64,000 nucleotides of DNA, from assembly GCA_035508435.1 (NCBI GenBank), contig DATJNA010000161.1, positions 18,336 through 82,335 of the forward strand, in the 5' to 3' direction. Of this stretch, positions 17,510-25,843 are shown in pieces. The number at the start of each line of letters is the position of its first letter. Position 1 is the first letter of the stretch. The notes beneath the pieces were generated by a model that did not search any database, was not told where the DNA came from, and saw only the letters and a program-made list of their open reading frames with translations. The stretch comes from JASHVB01 sp035508435 (GTDB taxonomy: Bacteria; Pseudomonadota; Alphaproteobacteria; Acetobacterales; Acetobacteraceae). Both the position numbers and the translations under genes were made by a program.

Positions 17510-17829
17510 TGGTGCCGCTGTTGCCCTCCGATCTCGCACTGGCCTCCAGCCTGCCCCCCGGGCAGGTGGCCAGGCTGCGCCAGGCGGCGCAGGATTTCGA
17601 GGCGATGGCGCTCGGACAGTTGTTGCAGCCGATGTTCGCCACGGTGGACATGGCACACGGCATGTTCGGTGGCGGCGCCGGCGAGGCCGCCGTGCAGCCG
17701 CTATTGCTCGACGCGCTCGCGAAGGACATCGCCGCGCATGGCGGACTGGGCCTCGCGGGACCGGTCTTCGCCAGCCTGCTGCGCAGTCAGGAGGCCGCGA
17801 AACAGGGCGCTGCCGGAGGCACGCGATGA
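17509..17829 (+). CDS. Rod-binding protein (FlgJ N-terminal domain / CheL-like)
   Basis: 106 residues containing only the rod-binding domain: LRQAAQDFEAMALGQLLQPMFATVD and then GGGAGEAAVQPLLLDALAKDIAAHGGLGLA. The muramidase half of enterobacterial FlgJ is absent, as is usual in alphaproteobacteria, where this short protein follows flgI. It is thought to cap or scaffold rod growth. It overlaps flgI by one base and the next gene by four. Confidence 0.86.
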   Translation: MVPLLPSDLALASSLPPGQVARLRQAAQDFEAMALGQLLQPMFATVDMAHGMFGGGAGEAAVQPLLLDALAKDIAAHGGLGLAGPVFASLLRSQEAAKQGAAGGTR

Positions 17830-18194
17830 CCGAAGACCCAATCGAGGCTGCCGAACGCCTGGCCAGTGTGCTCCGGCGAGAGAATGCCGCGTTGGCGGCG
17901 CTGGACCTGCGCGGCGCCGCCGAAATTCTGGCGGAGAAACGCGCCGCCGCCGACGCGCTGCTGGCTGCGCTGGTTGGCGGTGCTGCGCCGGCACCACTCC
18001 ATGCGAGGCTCCTGCGCGACCTCGCCGGCGAGAACCGACGGCGGCTGGAGCATGCGATCGCCGTGCAGGGGCGGGTGATCGGCCTGGTTGCACGGGCACT
18101 GCGCGGCAGCGCCCTGCCGACGCAACGTTACGGAGCAACAGGGGCGCTCGCAGGCGGCCGAGCGGGACCAGTCGCGCTGTCAGCGCGGGCGTAG
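17826..18194 (+). CDS. FlgN-like flagellar export chaperone
   Basis: 122 residues, almost entirely helical and Ala/Arg/Leu-rich, with heptad-like spacing between 5 and 105, including AERLASVLRRENAALAALDL. Size, helix pattern and position after flgI and the rod protein fit a FlgN-type chaperone for hook-associated proteins. Similarity is weak at the residue level, so the name rests largely on context. The ATG overlaps the upstream TGA (ATGA). Confidence 0.6.
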   Translation: MTEDPIEAAERLASVLRRENAALAALDLRGAAEILAEKRAAADALLAALVGGAAPAPLHARLLRDLAGENRRRLEHAIAVQGRVIGLVARALRGSALPTQRYGATGALAGGRAGPVALSARA

Positions 18195-18214
18195 CCAGGG
18201 CGAGAGGCTCACCG

Positions 18215-18358
18215 CTCCGATCGCCCCGCTCAGGACTCCGACCGCCCCGCACAGGGCTCCGCTCCCCCGCTCAGGGCTCCGATCGCCCCGCTCAGGACTC
18301 CCACCGCCCCGCTCAGGGCTCAGAGCATTCCGATCAGGGGTCTGACCGCCCCGATCAG
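18215..18358. repeat. Tandem array, ~21-nt unit, about seven copies
   Basis: Units begin at 18215, 18236, 18257 (20 nt), 18277, 18298, 18319 and 18341. The unit reads roughly CTCCGATCGCCCCGCTCAGG plus one base, with substitutions. It fills the gap between the convergent FlgN-like gene and the large unknown gene, starting about 20 bases past the FlgN-like stop. The arm order is not hairpin-like. Confidence 0.88.
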
Positions 18359-18417
18359 CCATTCGGCCGCTCCGCTCGGCTATCCGATCGTCGCGCTCTG
18401 CGCCACGACCGCCGGCG

Positions 18418-20496
18418 TCAAGGCGCCGACCGGCGCCCTAGTACCGCCGCCAATTCGGCCATGAACGCGCCCACGGTGCGGAACAAACGCTGGGCCTCGG
18501 CCTCGGTATACTTGTCGGCCGGCACCAACCGGGCGCCGCGGCAGCAGCGACGCACTTGCTCCAACGCCGCCAGCAACGGGGCTTGCTCGGGGGGGGTCGT
18601 GCTGCGCAGCAGGGTCAGGATCTGCGCCCATTGCCGCTCCTCGACCTGGAGCGGCGTGTGCAGTGAGGCCCCGAGCGCCGCCAGCCCGGCCTGCACGATC
18701 CGCATGCAATGGAACGCCGCCGCACTGGGGCGACGATAGGCGAGGCAGAGTGCCGCCTCCTCAATATCGTAGGCCGTTTCGGGAAACGCATGCTCTACCG
18801 CGACGCCGAACGGCGCCGGGTTCACCAGATAACGCCATTGCGCTGGGGTCAGGCTTACCAGCCTTGTCTCGGCCAACTCGTCGGGTAGCCGCGCCTCCAG
18901 CCGCACCAGGGCCGCCGCCAGCCGGGCGGGGCCGATCCGGTGATACTCCACCTGCGCCAGCAACAAGCGCGCCTCGATGGCGGCATGCTCTGCCTCCAAT
19001 GTGTCCAGTGCGGCCAGCAGCGCCTGGAGGTGAGGCAGCGCGTCAGTCGGCGGCGCCTCGCTGTAGGCCGATTCCTGCGCGCGATGCAGGGCGGCCAGCA
19101 CCGCGACATAGGCCTCGGTCTTGGCGAGCAAGCTGTGGGCCGGCGCCGGTTCCGCCAGGTCGTGATTGAGCAAGTCGTCGCGGGTTCCCGGGTTGGACTC
19201 GGCGGTCGCTGCGTCGGACGCGGCCAGCGTTCCCCGCGAGAGTTGCTCGCGGTACAGCAGGCCGGCGGCGGCCACTTCGTCCGGTTTGCGCCAGGTCTCC
19301 ACACCGTCGGCGTCGATGTGATGACGCCAGATCTCGCCGCTCTCGTCGCCGGTGATCACCAGCAGGTCGGCACTGTCGCCGTCGCGCCAGGCATCGAGAA
19401 CCGCGAGCCGCTCGAATTTTTCCGCGTATCGCATCCAGCGGTACTGATCACCGGAAGCGATCCCGGCAGGGCGGGGTTGATACGGCACCGCGGTCACGGC
19501 GCCGACATCGGCACGCAACAAGAACAAATCCGTGCCGCCACGGTGGCGCGCGATCACCACGAGACCGCCTTGCACGAGGCGCGTCTCGTGACGCACCAGG
19601 TTGTCGCGGGCCAGCACCTCCTGCACCGCTGCCTCGTGTTCCGGCGCCAGCAGCAGAGGCGCGGAGAAGCGGGGAAAATCCGCCGCCAGCACGAAGGGCA
19701 ATGGACCATGCCATCCGATGCCGCAGCCGATTTCGCGGCCATCGGCGAGACGGACATGCAGGATGCTGTCGAGCCCGACCATCGCTTCGAACAAGAGCGG
19801 CTCGCGGGCGTCGAGCATGCGCGTCTCGCGGCCGAACTGAGCCTGCAGGGCACATTGCTCGCCGGCGAAATGGTCCGCCGTGAGGTGGCGCTGGGGCAAT
19901 GTGTCGGCGCTGCCGACGACCTCCGCCAACCTGCCATCCCGTCGCACCCGATAGAGGCGCACCATGCGCGCCGGGCCGATGAACTCGACCCGGGCCGGAT
20001 CGCCGACCAGTGGTCCGTCGAGCGCGCCGCGGCGGCGTTCCAGGCTGCATTCACGGATCAGGCCTGCCTGATCCAAGGTCTCACGCACCACCAGCATGGC
20101 GAGGGCCAGCCGGTCCGCACCGCGCAGGTGGTGGCGTGCCAACCAGGCCGGCAAGGCTGCCTGAGACAGCGGGACCGGCTCGTCGGCGACATAATAAAGC
20201 TGCGTTTCCTCGAACTGGGCCGCGGGGTTGCCGGGCCGCGTTGCCTCGAGCGCCGTTTCGGAGTTCCCGGGCCGCGTTGCCTCGAGCCGTGTTTCGGGGT
20301 TACCCGGTTGCGTTGCCTCCAGCGCCGTGTCGGGGTTCCCGGGTCGCGTTTTCCCGAGCCGTGTTTCCGGGTCGCCGGGCCGCAGCGTGCAACGGACGAT
20401 GACATGCTCCGCCGGCTCCGGCGCCATCCCTTGCAGCGCCGCGAGGTGTGCCGCGAGTTGCGCGCCAGTCCAGTCGTCTCGTTCGGCCGTGCTCAT
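18418..20496 (-). CDS. Large protein of unknown function, HEPN-like C-terminus, internal 12-residue repeats
   Basis: 692 residues, not recognised as a whole. There is a short helical N-terminus, then nearly five copies of a 12-residue repeat (41-98), a large mixed alpha/beta centre without clear motifs, a helical region (about 440-560) and a C-terminal helical domain (about 575-685). That last part contains AYDIEEAALCLAYRRPSAAA and then FHCMR, so R589 and H596 form an Rx6H arrangement resembling the catalytic motif of HEPN RNases or related HEPN-like domains. No signal peptide or membrane span. The HEPN reading is inference from one motif and helix content. Ribosome site weak. Confidence 0.6.
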   Translation of the reverse strand: MSTAERDDWTGAQLAAHLAALQGMAPEPAEHVIVRCTLRPGDPETRLGKTRPGNPDTALEATQPGNPETRLEATRPGNSETALEATRPGNPAAQFEETQLYYVADEPVPLSQAALPAWLARHHLRGADRLALAMLVVRETLDQAGLIRECSLERRRGALDGPLVGDPARVEFIGPARMVRLYRVRRDGRLAEVVGSADTLPQRHLTADHFAGEQCALQAQFGRETRMLDAREPLLFEAMVGLDSILHVRLADGREIGCGIGWHGPLPFVLAADFPRFSAPLLLAPEHEAAVQEVLARDNLVRHETRLVQGGLVVIARHRGGTDLFLLRADVGAVTAVPYQPRPAGIASGDQYRWMRYAEKFERLAVLDAWRDGDSADLLVITGDESGEIWRHHIDADGVETWRKPDEVAAAGLLYREQLSRGTLAASDAATAESNPGTRDDLLNHDLAEPAPAHSLLAKTEAYVAVLAALHRAQESAYSEAPPTDALPHLQALLAALDTLEAEHAAIEARLLLAQVEYHRIGPARLAAALVRLEARLPDELAETRLVSLTPAQWRYLVNPAPFGVAVEHAFPETAYDIEEAALCLAYRRPSAAAFHCMRIVQAGLAALGASLHTPLQVEERQWAQILTLLRSTTPPEQAPLLAALEQVRRCCRGARLVPADKYTEAEAQRLFRTVGAFMAELAAVLGRRSAP
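20203..20376 (-). repeat. In-frame 36-nt tandem repeat inside the unknown gene
   Basis: Encodes residues 41-98 as nearly five 12-residue units: GDPETRLGKTRP, GNPDTALEATQP, GNPETRLEATRP, GNSETALEATRP and a partial GNPAAQFEETQ. The unit length is a multiple of three, so the frame is kept. The segment is charged and Pro/Gly-rich, probably a flexible linker of variable length between strains. Confidence 0.9.
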
Positions 20497-20811
20497 CCCG
20501 TAACGGCAGCTTCCGCGTGGTTTCCCAATGAGCCGGCGGCTTGAGCAATGCGCTGCCCCGCCATCACGGCAGCAGCCGCCCTAGCACGCCACCGTTTCCG
20601 TATTCCTTTCAGCGAAAATGATACGCAAAAAAGAGACGAACCCGGCAACCCAAGCCTCCTTCCTTGCGGCCAGGAAGCCCAATGCATTAACGCACAGGCA
20701 ACGGCATGTTGTCTGTACTATAACGATTTGATCGCAAGCTACGACGCGAGCGCGCATCCGCGCAAACTAATTCTGAGATGGAACAAGAATTTTTATCTTG
20801 CCGGTTTGCCG
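20497..20811. other. Intergenic, AT-richer than surroundings, no gene recognised
   Basis: 315 bases between the hybrid kinase stop and the unknown gene start (both minus strand). It contains an inverted repeat CTTCCT/AGGAAG near 20663-20681 and a short stem CAAGA/TCTTG with an A/T-rich loop near 20784-20800 that might end the kinase transcript. The stretch 20600-20810 is visibly lower in GC. No credible coding frame. Confidence 0.4.
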
Positions 20812-22980
20812 TTAGCTGCGACCACAGGTTGTATCGATGGGTGTCGAGCCATTGCGAGCCAGGCCAGGGGCAGCGTCGTGCCTGCTGGATGAGCGGAGTG
20901 CCGTCCGCACCGCACGATCCACCCGGCTGGCGAGATCCGCCATGCGGTATGGCTTGCGGATCATGTCCTCGCCTTCCAGGCCGGACTGGTAGGTAGCGAG
21001 ATCGGCGTAGCCGGTCGCAAACAGGACGGGCGGGGCGCGGCCGGCGTCGCGCGCCTTGCGCACGAGAGCGGCGCCGCTCAACCCCGGCATGGCGACGTCA
21101 GCCAGCAGCAGGTCGAACGCGGCATCGCCGAGCAGGAGATCGAGGGCGACCTGACCGTTCTCGGCGGCGGTGACCCGGTAGCCAAGCTCCTGCAGCATCG
21201 TGACGACGAGCTCGCGCACGTCGTCGTCGTCATCCACCACCAGGATGCTGGCAGGGCGGACCGGTGACGGCAGGACATGATATTCGGGCGTTTCCGCCGA
21301 CGGCATCGTGTGGCTGCGAGGCAAATAAATTGTGACGGTGGTGCCTTCGCCCGGCGCGCTGCGCAGCTTCACCGCGCCGCCCGACTGCCGGACGAAACCG
21401 TAAACCTGCGACAAGCCCAGCCCCGTCCCCTTGCCTTGCTCCTTGGTGGTGAAGAACGGTTCGAAGGCGCGTTCCTGCACGTCCAACGTCATGCCCGTGC
21501 CGGTGTCGGTCACCGCGAGCGCGGTATAACTGCCGGGCGCCAGGTCCTCGGCCAGGTCCGGCGGCACAGCGGGTAGCACGAAACTCTCTATGGTCAGCGC
21601 GCCCCCCTCGGGCATCGCATCGCGCGCGTTGATCGCGAGGTTCAGCAGCGCCAGCTCGAGTTGTGCCGGATCGACGAAAGCCGGCGACAAGTCCGCAGCA
21701 AAGCGGGTTTCCAGCGCGACCGTGGCGCCGACTGCGCGGGTGAGCAAATCGCCAATGTCCGAGACCAGCCGGCGCAGGTCCACTGGCTCTGGAGCCAGGC
21801 GCTGACGGCGGGAGAAGGCGAGCAATTGTTGCGTCAGCCGGGCGCCGCGCTCGGCCGCGCGGCGCGCGTTGTCCGCGAAGCGGCGGATTTGCGGGTCCTG
21901 CGACCGCTTGGCGATCATCTGCAGGCTGCCCAGGACCGCGGTCAGCAGGTTGTTGAAATCGTGGGCGACGCCGCCGGTGAGCTGGCCCACCGCCTCCATC
22001 TTCTGCGCCTGCGCCAAGGCGGCCTCGGCCTTCTCGCGTTCCAGCATCGCGCGCTGCAACGAGGCGGTGCGCTCGCTGACCAGCCGTTCCAACTCCTCGG
22101 CACCGCGCGTCAATGCGTCGCGTGCCTTCACCGCGGTATCGATGTCGGTGCAGCTGCCGAACCAGCGTACGATCTCGCCGGAGATATCGTCGTGGACGGC
22201 CTGGGCGCGGCCGGTAAACCAGTGCCAGGAGCCGTCCTTCATGCACAGACGAAATTCCGAGCGGAATGGCGTGCCATGGCGAACCGCAGTCAGCCATTCC
22301 TCGCGGGTGCGGACGATGTCGTCGGTATGGATCAGGCGGGTCCAGTCGAACGCGGGCACATCCGTCGCGGATGGCGTGCCGTTGAGCGGCGGCGTGATGC
22401 CGGTGACCTCCTGCCAGCGGGCATTGAAGAAGTCGGGCCTGCCGTCCTGACCGGAGGACCAGATCGGCTGCGGCATCCCGTCGACGATGGCGCGAAAGCG
22501 TGCCTCGCTGGCGCGCAGGGCAACGGCGTGGCGATCGCGCTCCGCCAGCAGGTCCGCGGTCTCCCACTGCCGGCTGCGTGCCCGCAACGCGGCGCCAAGG
22601 GTGCTGACGAGGCTGACCGGGTGCAGCGGCCGCTCGAGGACCGATACATTGCCCAGGTCGGCGGCGAGCCGGCTTGCCTGCGGATCGGCCGAGCCGCTCG
22701 CGCCACGGAACGTCAACACGACGAAGGGGAAGTCCGACCAGGGCGGTTGTGCGGCAATCCAGTCGCGCAGCGTCGTGCTGTCGCCAGTCAGGCCCTCCTG
22801 CGCGATCAGCGCCGCACCGGCTTCCGGCGCATCCAGTCCGGCCACCAGGGCCGGCAGGTCGGGGCAGGTGACGTGGGCGATGCGCGCCTGCTTCAGCACA
22901 TCGTCAATGACCAATGCGTCACGGCCGCTCGGCGCGAGCACAAGAACAGTACCGGAGGCGCGGTCGCTGCCGCTATGCAT
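20812..22980 (-). CDS. Hybrid histidine kinase (pseudo-receiver, PAS, HisKA, HATPase, receiver), KaiC partner
   Basis: 722 residues, soluble. The N-terminal 1-135 looks like a receiver fold without the phospho-acceptor Asp. A PAS domain (about 158-285) has MPQPIWSSGQDGRPDFFNARW. HisKA follows with phospho-His340 in GGVAHDFNNLLTA, then HATPase with NLAINARDAM and GKGTGLGLSQVYGF, and a C-terminal receiver with Asp628 in LLLADVAMPG. It overlaps the KaiC-like gene by eight bases, so the two are one operon and probably one signalling unit. Confidence 0.92.
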   Translation of the reverse strand: MHSGSDRASGTVLVLAPSGRDALVIDDVLKQARIAHVTCPDLPALVAGLDAPEAGAALIAQEGLTGDSTTLRDWIAAQPPWSDFPFVVLTFRGASGSADPQASRLAADLGNVSVLERPLHPVSLVSTLGAALRARSRQWETADLLAERDRHAVALRASEARFRAIVDGMPQPIWSSGQDGRPDFFNARWQEVTGITPPLNGTPSATDVPAFDWTRLIHTDDIVRTREEWLTAVRHGTPFRSEFRLCMKDGSWHWFTGRAQAVHDDISGEIVRWFGSCTDIDTAVKARDALTRGAEELERLVSERTASLQRAMLEREKAEAALAQAQKMEAVGQLTGGVAHDFNNLLTAVLGSLQMIAKRSQDPQIRRFADNARRAAERGARLTQQLLAFSRRQRLAPEPVDLRRLVSDIGDLLTRAVGATVALETRFAADLSPAFVDPAQLELALLNLAINARDAMPEGGALTIESFVLPAVPPDLAEDLAPGSYTALAVTDTGTGMTLDVQERAFEPFFTTKEQGKGTGLGLSQVYGFVRQSGGAVKLRSAPGEGTTVTIYLPRSHTMPSAETPEYHVLPSPVRPASILVVDDDDDVRELVVTMLQELGYRVTAAENGQVALDLLLGDAAFDLLLADVAMPGLSGAALVRKARDAGRAPPVLFATGYADLATYQSGLEGEDMIRKPYRMADLASRVDRAVRTALRSSSRHDAAPGLARNGSTPIDTTCGRS

Positions 22981-24487
22981 CGGGCCTGGTTCTCAGCAGC
23001 GATCCCGATGCGCCGAGGTAACTCGGGACGCCGGTCAGCACGCCGCGGAAATCCTCCAGCGGCTGGCCGACGCGGATGCCGCGGCTATCGATCCGGTACT
23101 CGCGGATGGTCGCCTCATGGCGGCCGGTGCGCTTCTTCATCACCGAGATGGCACGGCGGATCTGGCCCATGGCCTCGAAAAAGCGCAGCAGCAGCACGGT
23201 GTCGGATACGTAGGTCAGATCAACGGGAGTCTGCATCGGGCCGACCAGGCCATGCTGGGCGAGCACCATCAGCGTCACCACGCCATTCTGGTTGAGGTAG
23301 CTCAGCAGCTCGTGAATCTGCAGCACCAGGAAGGCCTCATCGAGCATGGCACTGCGATAGCCGTTCAGGCTGTCCAGCACGACGACTGAAGCGCCCCGTT
23401 GTTCCACATGGCGGCACACCAGGCTGACGACCTCGCCTGGCGGAAACTCCGCGGGATCGACTTGCTCGAGCCAGAGCAAGCCGTTTGCCAGATATGGCGT
23501 CAGGTCCATGCCCATGCCGGCGGCACGGCTCAGCAGGACATGTCGCACCTCGTCGAACGTGACCATCAGCACCCGCTCGCCCTGGGTCAACGCACTGATG
23601 ACGAACTGCAACGCCAGCGACGATTTCCCCGCCCCGGATGGTCCCAGCAGGAGCGTGCCGGTGCCACGGTGCAGCCCGCCGCCGATCAAGGCGTCGAGTT
23701 CCGGTACATTGCTGGCGAGCACCGGACCCTCCTGGCGTTGCTCGCGCGACTCAGCGGCGATCAGGCGTGGGAACAGTACGATGCCGCTCCGGCGGATGAC
23801 GAAATCGTGGAAGCCGCCACGGAATGCGCGTCCGCGCATCTTGTAGACGCGCAGCCGGCGGCGCTCGGCACCGAAGGCCGGGGCGACTTGCTCCAGCCGG
23901 ATGACGCCATGGGCAATGCTGTGCAGTGTCAGGTTGTCGGTTGGCTCGGTCAGGTCATCCAGCAGAAGCGCGGTCGTGCCATTGCGAGCGAGGTAGTATT
24001 TCAGCGCCATCACCTGCCGGCGATAGCGCAGGCCGCTTTGCGCCAACTGGCGAATATCGGCGAGGCTGTCGAATACGACTCGCGTCGGGCGAACCCGGTC
24101 CAGCTCCGCCATCACCATACGCACGGTCTCGCCCAGTTCCAGGTCCGCGGCATAAACGATGGATTGCTCCAGTGCCGGATCGAGGCTAAGCTCGGGCGGT
24201 ATCAGCTCGTAGATGTCGATGCCATCGAGCGACCAGTCATGGCTGGCGGCCGCCGCGATCAATTCCTGGCGGGTTTCCGACAACGTGATGTAGAGACAGC
24301 GCTCGCCGTTGGCGCTGCCGTTGCGCAGGAACTGAAGCGCCAGCGTGGTCTTGCCGGTACCGGGTTCGCCCTCGATCAGGTGGACATGGTTGGGCGCATA
24401 GCCGCCGCAGAGAATGCCATCGAGGCCTTCCACACCCGTTGCCAGGGTGCCGGTAACCGCTGCAACGGACGTAACGGCAACGGTCAT
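22973..24487 (-). CDS. KaiC-like double-domain RecA ATPase
   Basis: 504 residues from the ATG at 24487 (AGGAGC upstream). Two RecA/KaiC domains: CI with Walker A GEPGTGKTT (40-48), CII with GPSGAGKSS (282-290). At the position of the cyanobacterial CII phosphosites (Ser431/Thr432) this protein reads DLTYVSDT, giving Thr425 and Tyr426. No kaiA or kaiB is in the window, so this is not the canonical clock; proteobacterial KaiC homologues paired with hybrid kinases are known, but their function is unsettled. It overlaps the kinase gene downstream. Confidence 0.9.
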   Translation of the reverse strand: MTVAVTSVAAVTGTLATGVEGLDGILCGGYAPNHVHLIEGEPGTGKTTLALQFLRNGSANGERCLYITLSETRQELIAAAASHDWSLDGIDIYELIPPELSLDPALEQSIVYAADLELGETVRMVMAELDRVRPTRVVFDSLADIRQLAQSGLRYRRQVMALKYYLARNGTTALLLDDLTEPTDNLTLHSIAHGVIRLEQVAPAFGAERRRLRVYKMRGRAFRGGFHDFVIRRSGIVLFPRLIAAESREQRQEGPVLASNVPELDALIGGGLHRGTGTLLLGPSGAGKSSLALQFVISALTQGERVLMVTFDEVRHVLLSRAAGMGMDLTPYLANGLLWLEQVDPAEFPPGEVVSLVCRHVEQRGASVVVLDSLNGYRSAMLDEAFLVLQIHELLSYLNQNGVVTLMVLAQHGLVGPMQTPVDLTYVSDTVLLLRFFEAMGQIRRAISVMKKRTGRHEATIREYRIDSRGIRVGQPLEDFRGVLTGVPSYLGASGSLLRTRPDA

Positions 24488-24797
24488 GAATGCTCCTGGC
24501 GTTATGTTGCAGGCGAGCATCTATCGAGGAGTGGCGCCGCGCCTCAAGGGGTGCGCCAACAACTGGCGTTGATCGCCGGGGGCGAGGCGGGTCACGTCGC
24601 CGCGAGGCGGCGGCGGTCGGAGCTCCGATCTTTGAGGCGGTACGCAGCGCCGCCATAATGCGCTGTCAAAGGACGTTTTCGTTTCGTTGCCAGCAGTCCC
24701 GGGGCATGGTGGCAAGGCCGTGGGATTACCCTGCCGGCACGCTCCGCCGCGGCGGCGAACTGGCCGGATCCAAGGCGGGACGCATGGCATCCCGCGG
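24488..24797. other. Intergenic upstream of the KaiC-like gene, no gene recognised
   Basis: 310 bases between DUF1614 and the KaiC-like gene, both on the minus strand. On the minus strand TTGACA occurs near 24664-24669, but no good -10 follows at the right spacing, so I do not call a promoter. Confidence 0.35.
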
Positions 24798-25517
24798 TCA
24801 GCGGCTTGGTCCCGGCGAGGTGAGACTCGCGATCACCACTGCCAGCACGCCGGTCAGGAAGATCCCGTCGAACGTGCCGGCCCCGCCGATCGAGGCCACG
24901 GGTGCCCCCAGGCCCTGCAACCGGTCCAAGTTGAGCAAGTCGGCACCGATCAGCGTGCCACAACTGCCGCCGATATAAGCCAACGCGGGCGCGTCGCGGC
25001 GTGACAGGATCAGCGCCACGACCGCGGTCACCAGCGCCGGTACGAAGACCGGCACCGCGATGCCCAGCCCTGCCACCGGATGCGCCAACCAATGGCTGAC
25101 GGCCGCCACGCAGATGATGGCGACAGGCGCCTGCCGCCATAACTGGTGTCGGAAACACAGGTACAGCGACACCGCGGTGGGTATCACGGCGCCACCCAGG
25201 TTCACGGCTATGATCGTACCGGGCCAGGCGGACACGACCGGCACCACGTACTGCATGCCGAAAAAGTCGATCAGTTCGCCTGAAACCACATGTCGCGCGG
25301 GCAGCTCCGCGATCGGAAGATTGAAATAGCTGCCGAGCAGGCTGGCCAGCAGGATCAGCATCGCCCCGCGCCGGCTGAGGCCGATCCGCATATAGGCATA
25401 GCGGAGCGTCCCGATCTCCAGCATGACCCACAGGATCGCGAGCACCCCGACCAGGAGCGCAAAGAACGGAGCGGAGAGCGGCAGGTAATGCATCGAGTTG
25501 AAAAGCATGGCCTCCAT
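24798..25517 (-). CDS. DUF1614 family membrane protein
   Basis: 239 residues with about seven hydrophobic spans. The N-terminal MHYLPLSAPFFALLVGVLAI and ASLLGSYFNLPI segments are characteristic of DUF1614; GGAGTFDGIFLTGVLAVVIA closes the protein. The family function is unknown. The start at 25517 is uncertain: the second Met (after three residues) has GGAGG too close, and the third Met begins the family core. Confidence 0.82.
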   Translation of the reverse strand: MEAMLFNSMHYLPLSAPFFALLVGVLAILWVMLEIGTLRYAYMRIGLSRRGAMLILLASLLGSYFNLPIAELPARHVVSGELIDFFGMQYVVPVVSAWPGTIIAVNLGGAVIPTAVSLYLCFRHQLWRQAPVAIICVAAVSHWLAHPVAGLGIAVPVFVPALVTAVVALILSRRDAPALAYIGGSCGTLIGADLLNLDRLQGLGAPVASIGGAGTFDGIFLTGVLAVVIASLTSPGPSR

Positions 25518-25655
25518 CTTGGTCTCGCAACGGCGGGCGGCAACCAGGCGAGCGGCAGGCGGCAGCCAGGAGGGATTACCGAAACCCTAGGTATTGTTAA
25601 CTTTCCCGCGCGCCGGCACGGCGCAAGTTTGCCGCCGCTCGATGATTCCCTTGCG

Positions 25656-25760
25656 CAGGGAGGAGTGTCCCTGTTGCAGGGAGGAGTGTCCCTGTTGCTG
25701 GGAGGAGTGTCCCTGTTGCCGGGACGAGTGCTCCTCTTGCAGGGACGAGTGATTCCCCGC
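25656..25760. repeat. Five-copy 21-nt tandem repeat with internal palindrome
   Basis: Units start at 25656, 25677, 25698, 25719 and 25740. Each contains AGGGAGGAGTGTCCCT or a variant, whose ends (AGGGA and TCCCT) pair, so each unit could form a small hairpin. The array ends 38 bases before the leader ORF of the SCO1 gene and thus lies in its promoter or 5' region. Confidence 0.9.
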
Positions 25761-25798
25761 GGGGGACGAACGTTCCCCTGGGAGACAGAGGAAAGACG

Positions 25799-25843
25799 AT
25801 GCCGGATTGTCCTGGCGCACGCACCTTGGCCCAGCCGCGATGA
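25799..25843 (+). CDS. 14-codon leader ORF coupled to the SCO1 gene
   Basis: ATG at 25799 with AGAGGA seven bases upstream, encoding MPDCPGARTLAQPR and ending in a TGA at 25841-25843 that overlaps the SCO1 ATG at 25840 (ATGA). The SCO1 ATG itself has no good ribosome site, so translation of this peptide may load ribosomes onto SCO1. Whether the peptide matters, for example as a metal- or redox-responsive leader, is inference. Confidence 0.45.
   Translation: MPDCPGARTLAQPR

Noticed and set aside
18940..20544. 534-codon plus-strand frame
   Set aside because: It is the antisense shadow of the unknown 692-residue gene; composition is Arg/His/Gln-rich noise with no ribosome site.
20548..20892. 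114-codon plus-strand frame in the low-GC gap
   Set aside because: Runs into the hybrid kinase gene on the opposite strand, no family, no Shine-Dalgarno.
22973..24487. Circadian kaiABC locus
   Set aside because: Only a KaiC-like gene is present; kaiA and kaiB are absent from the window, so a canonical clock is not supported.
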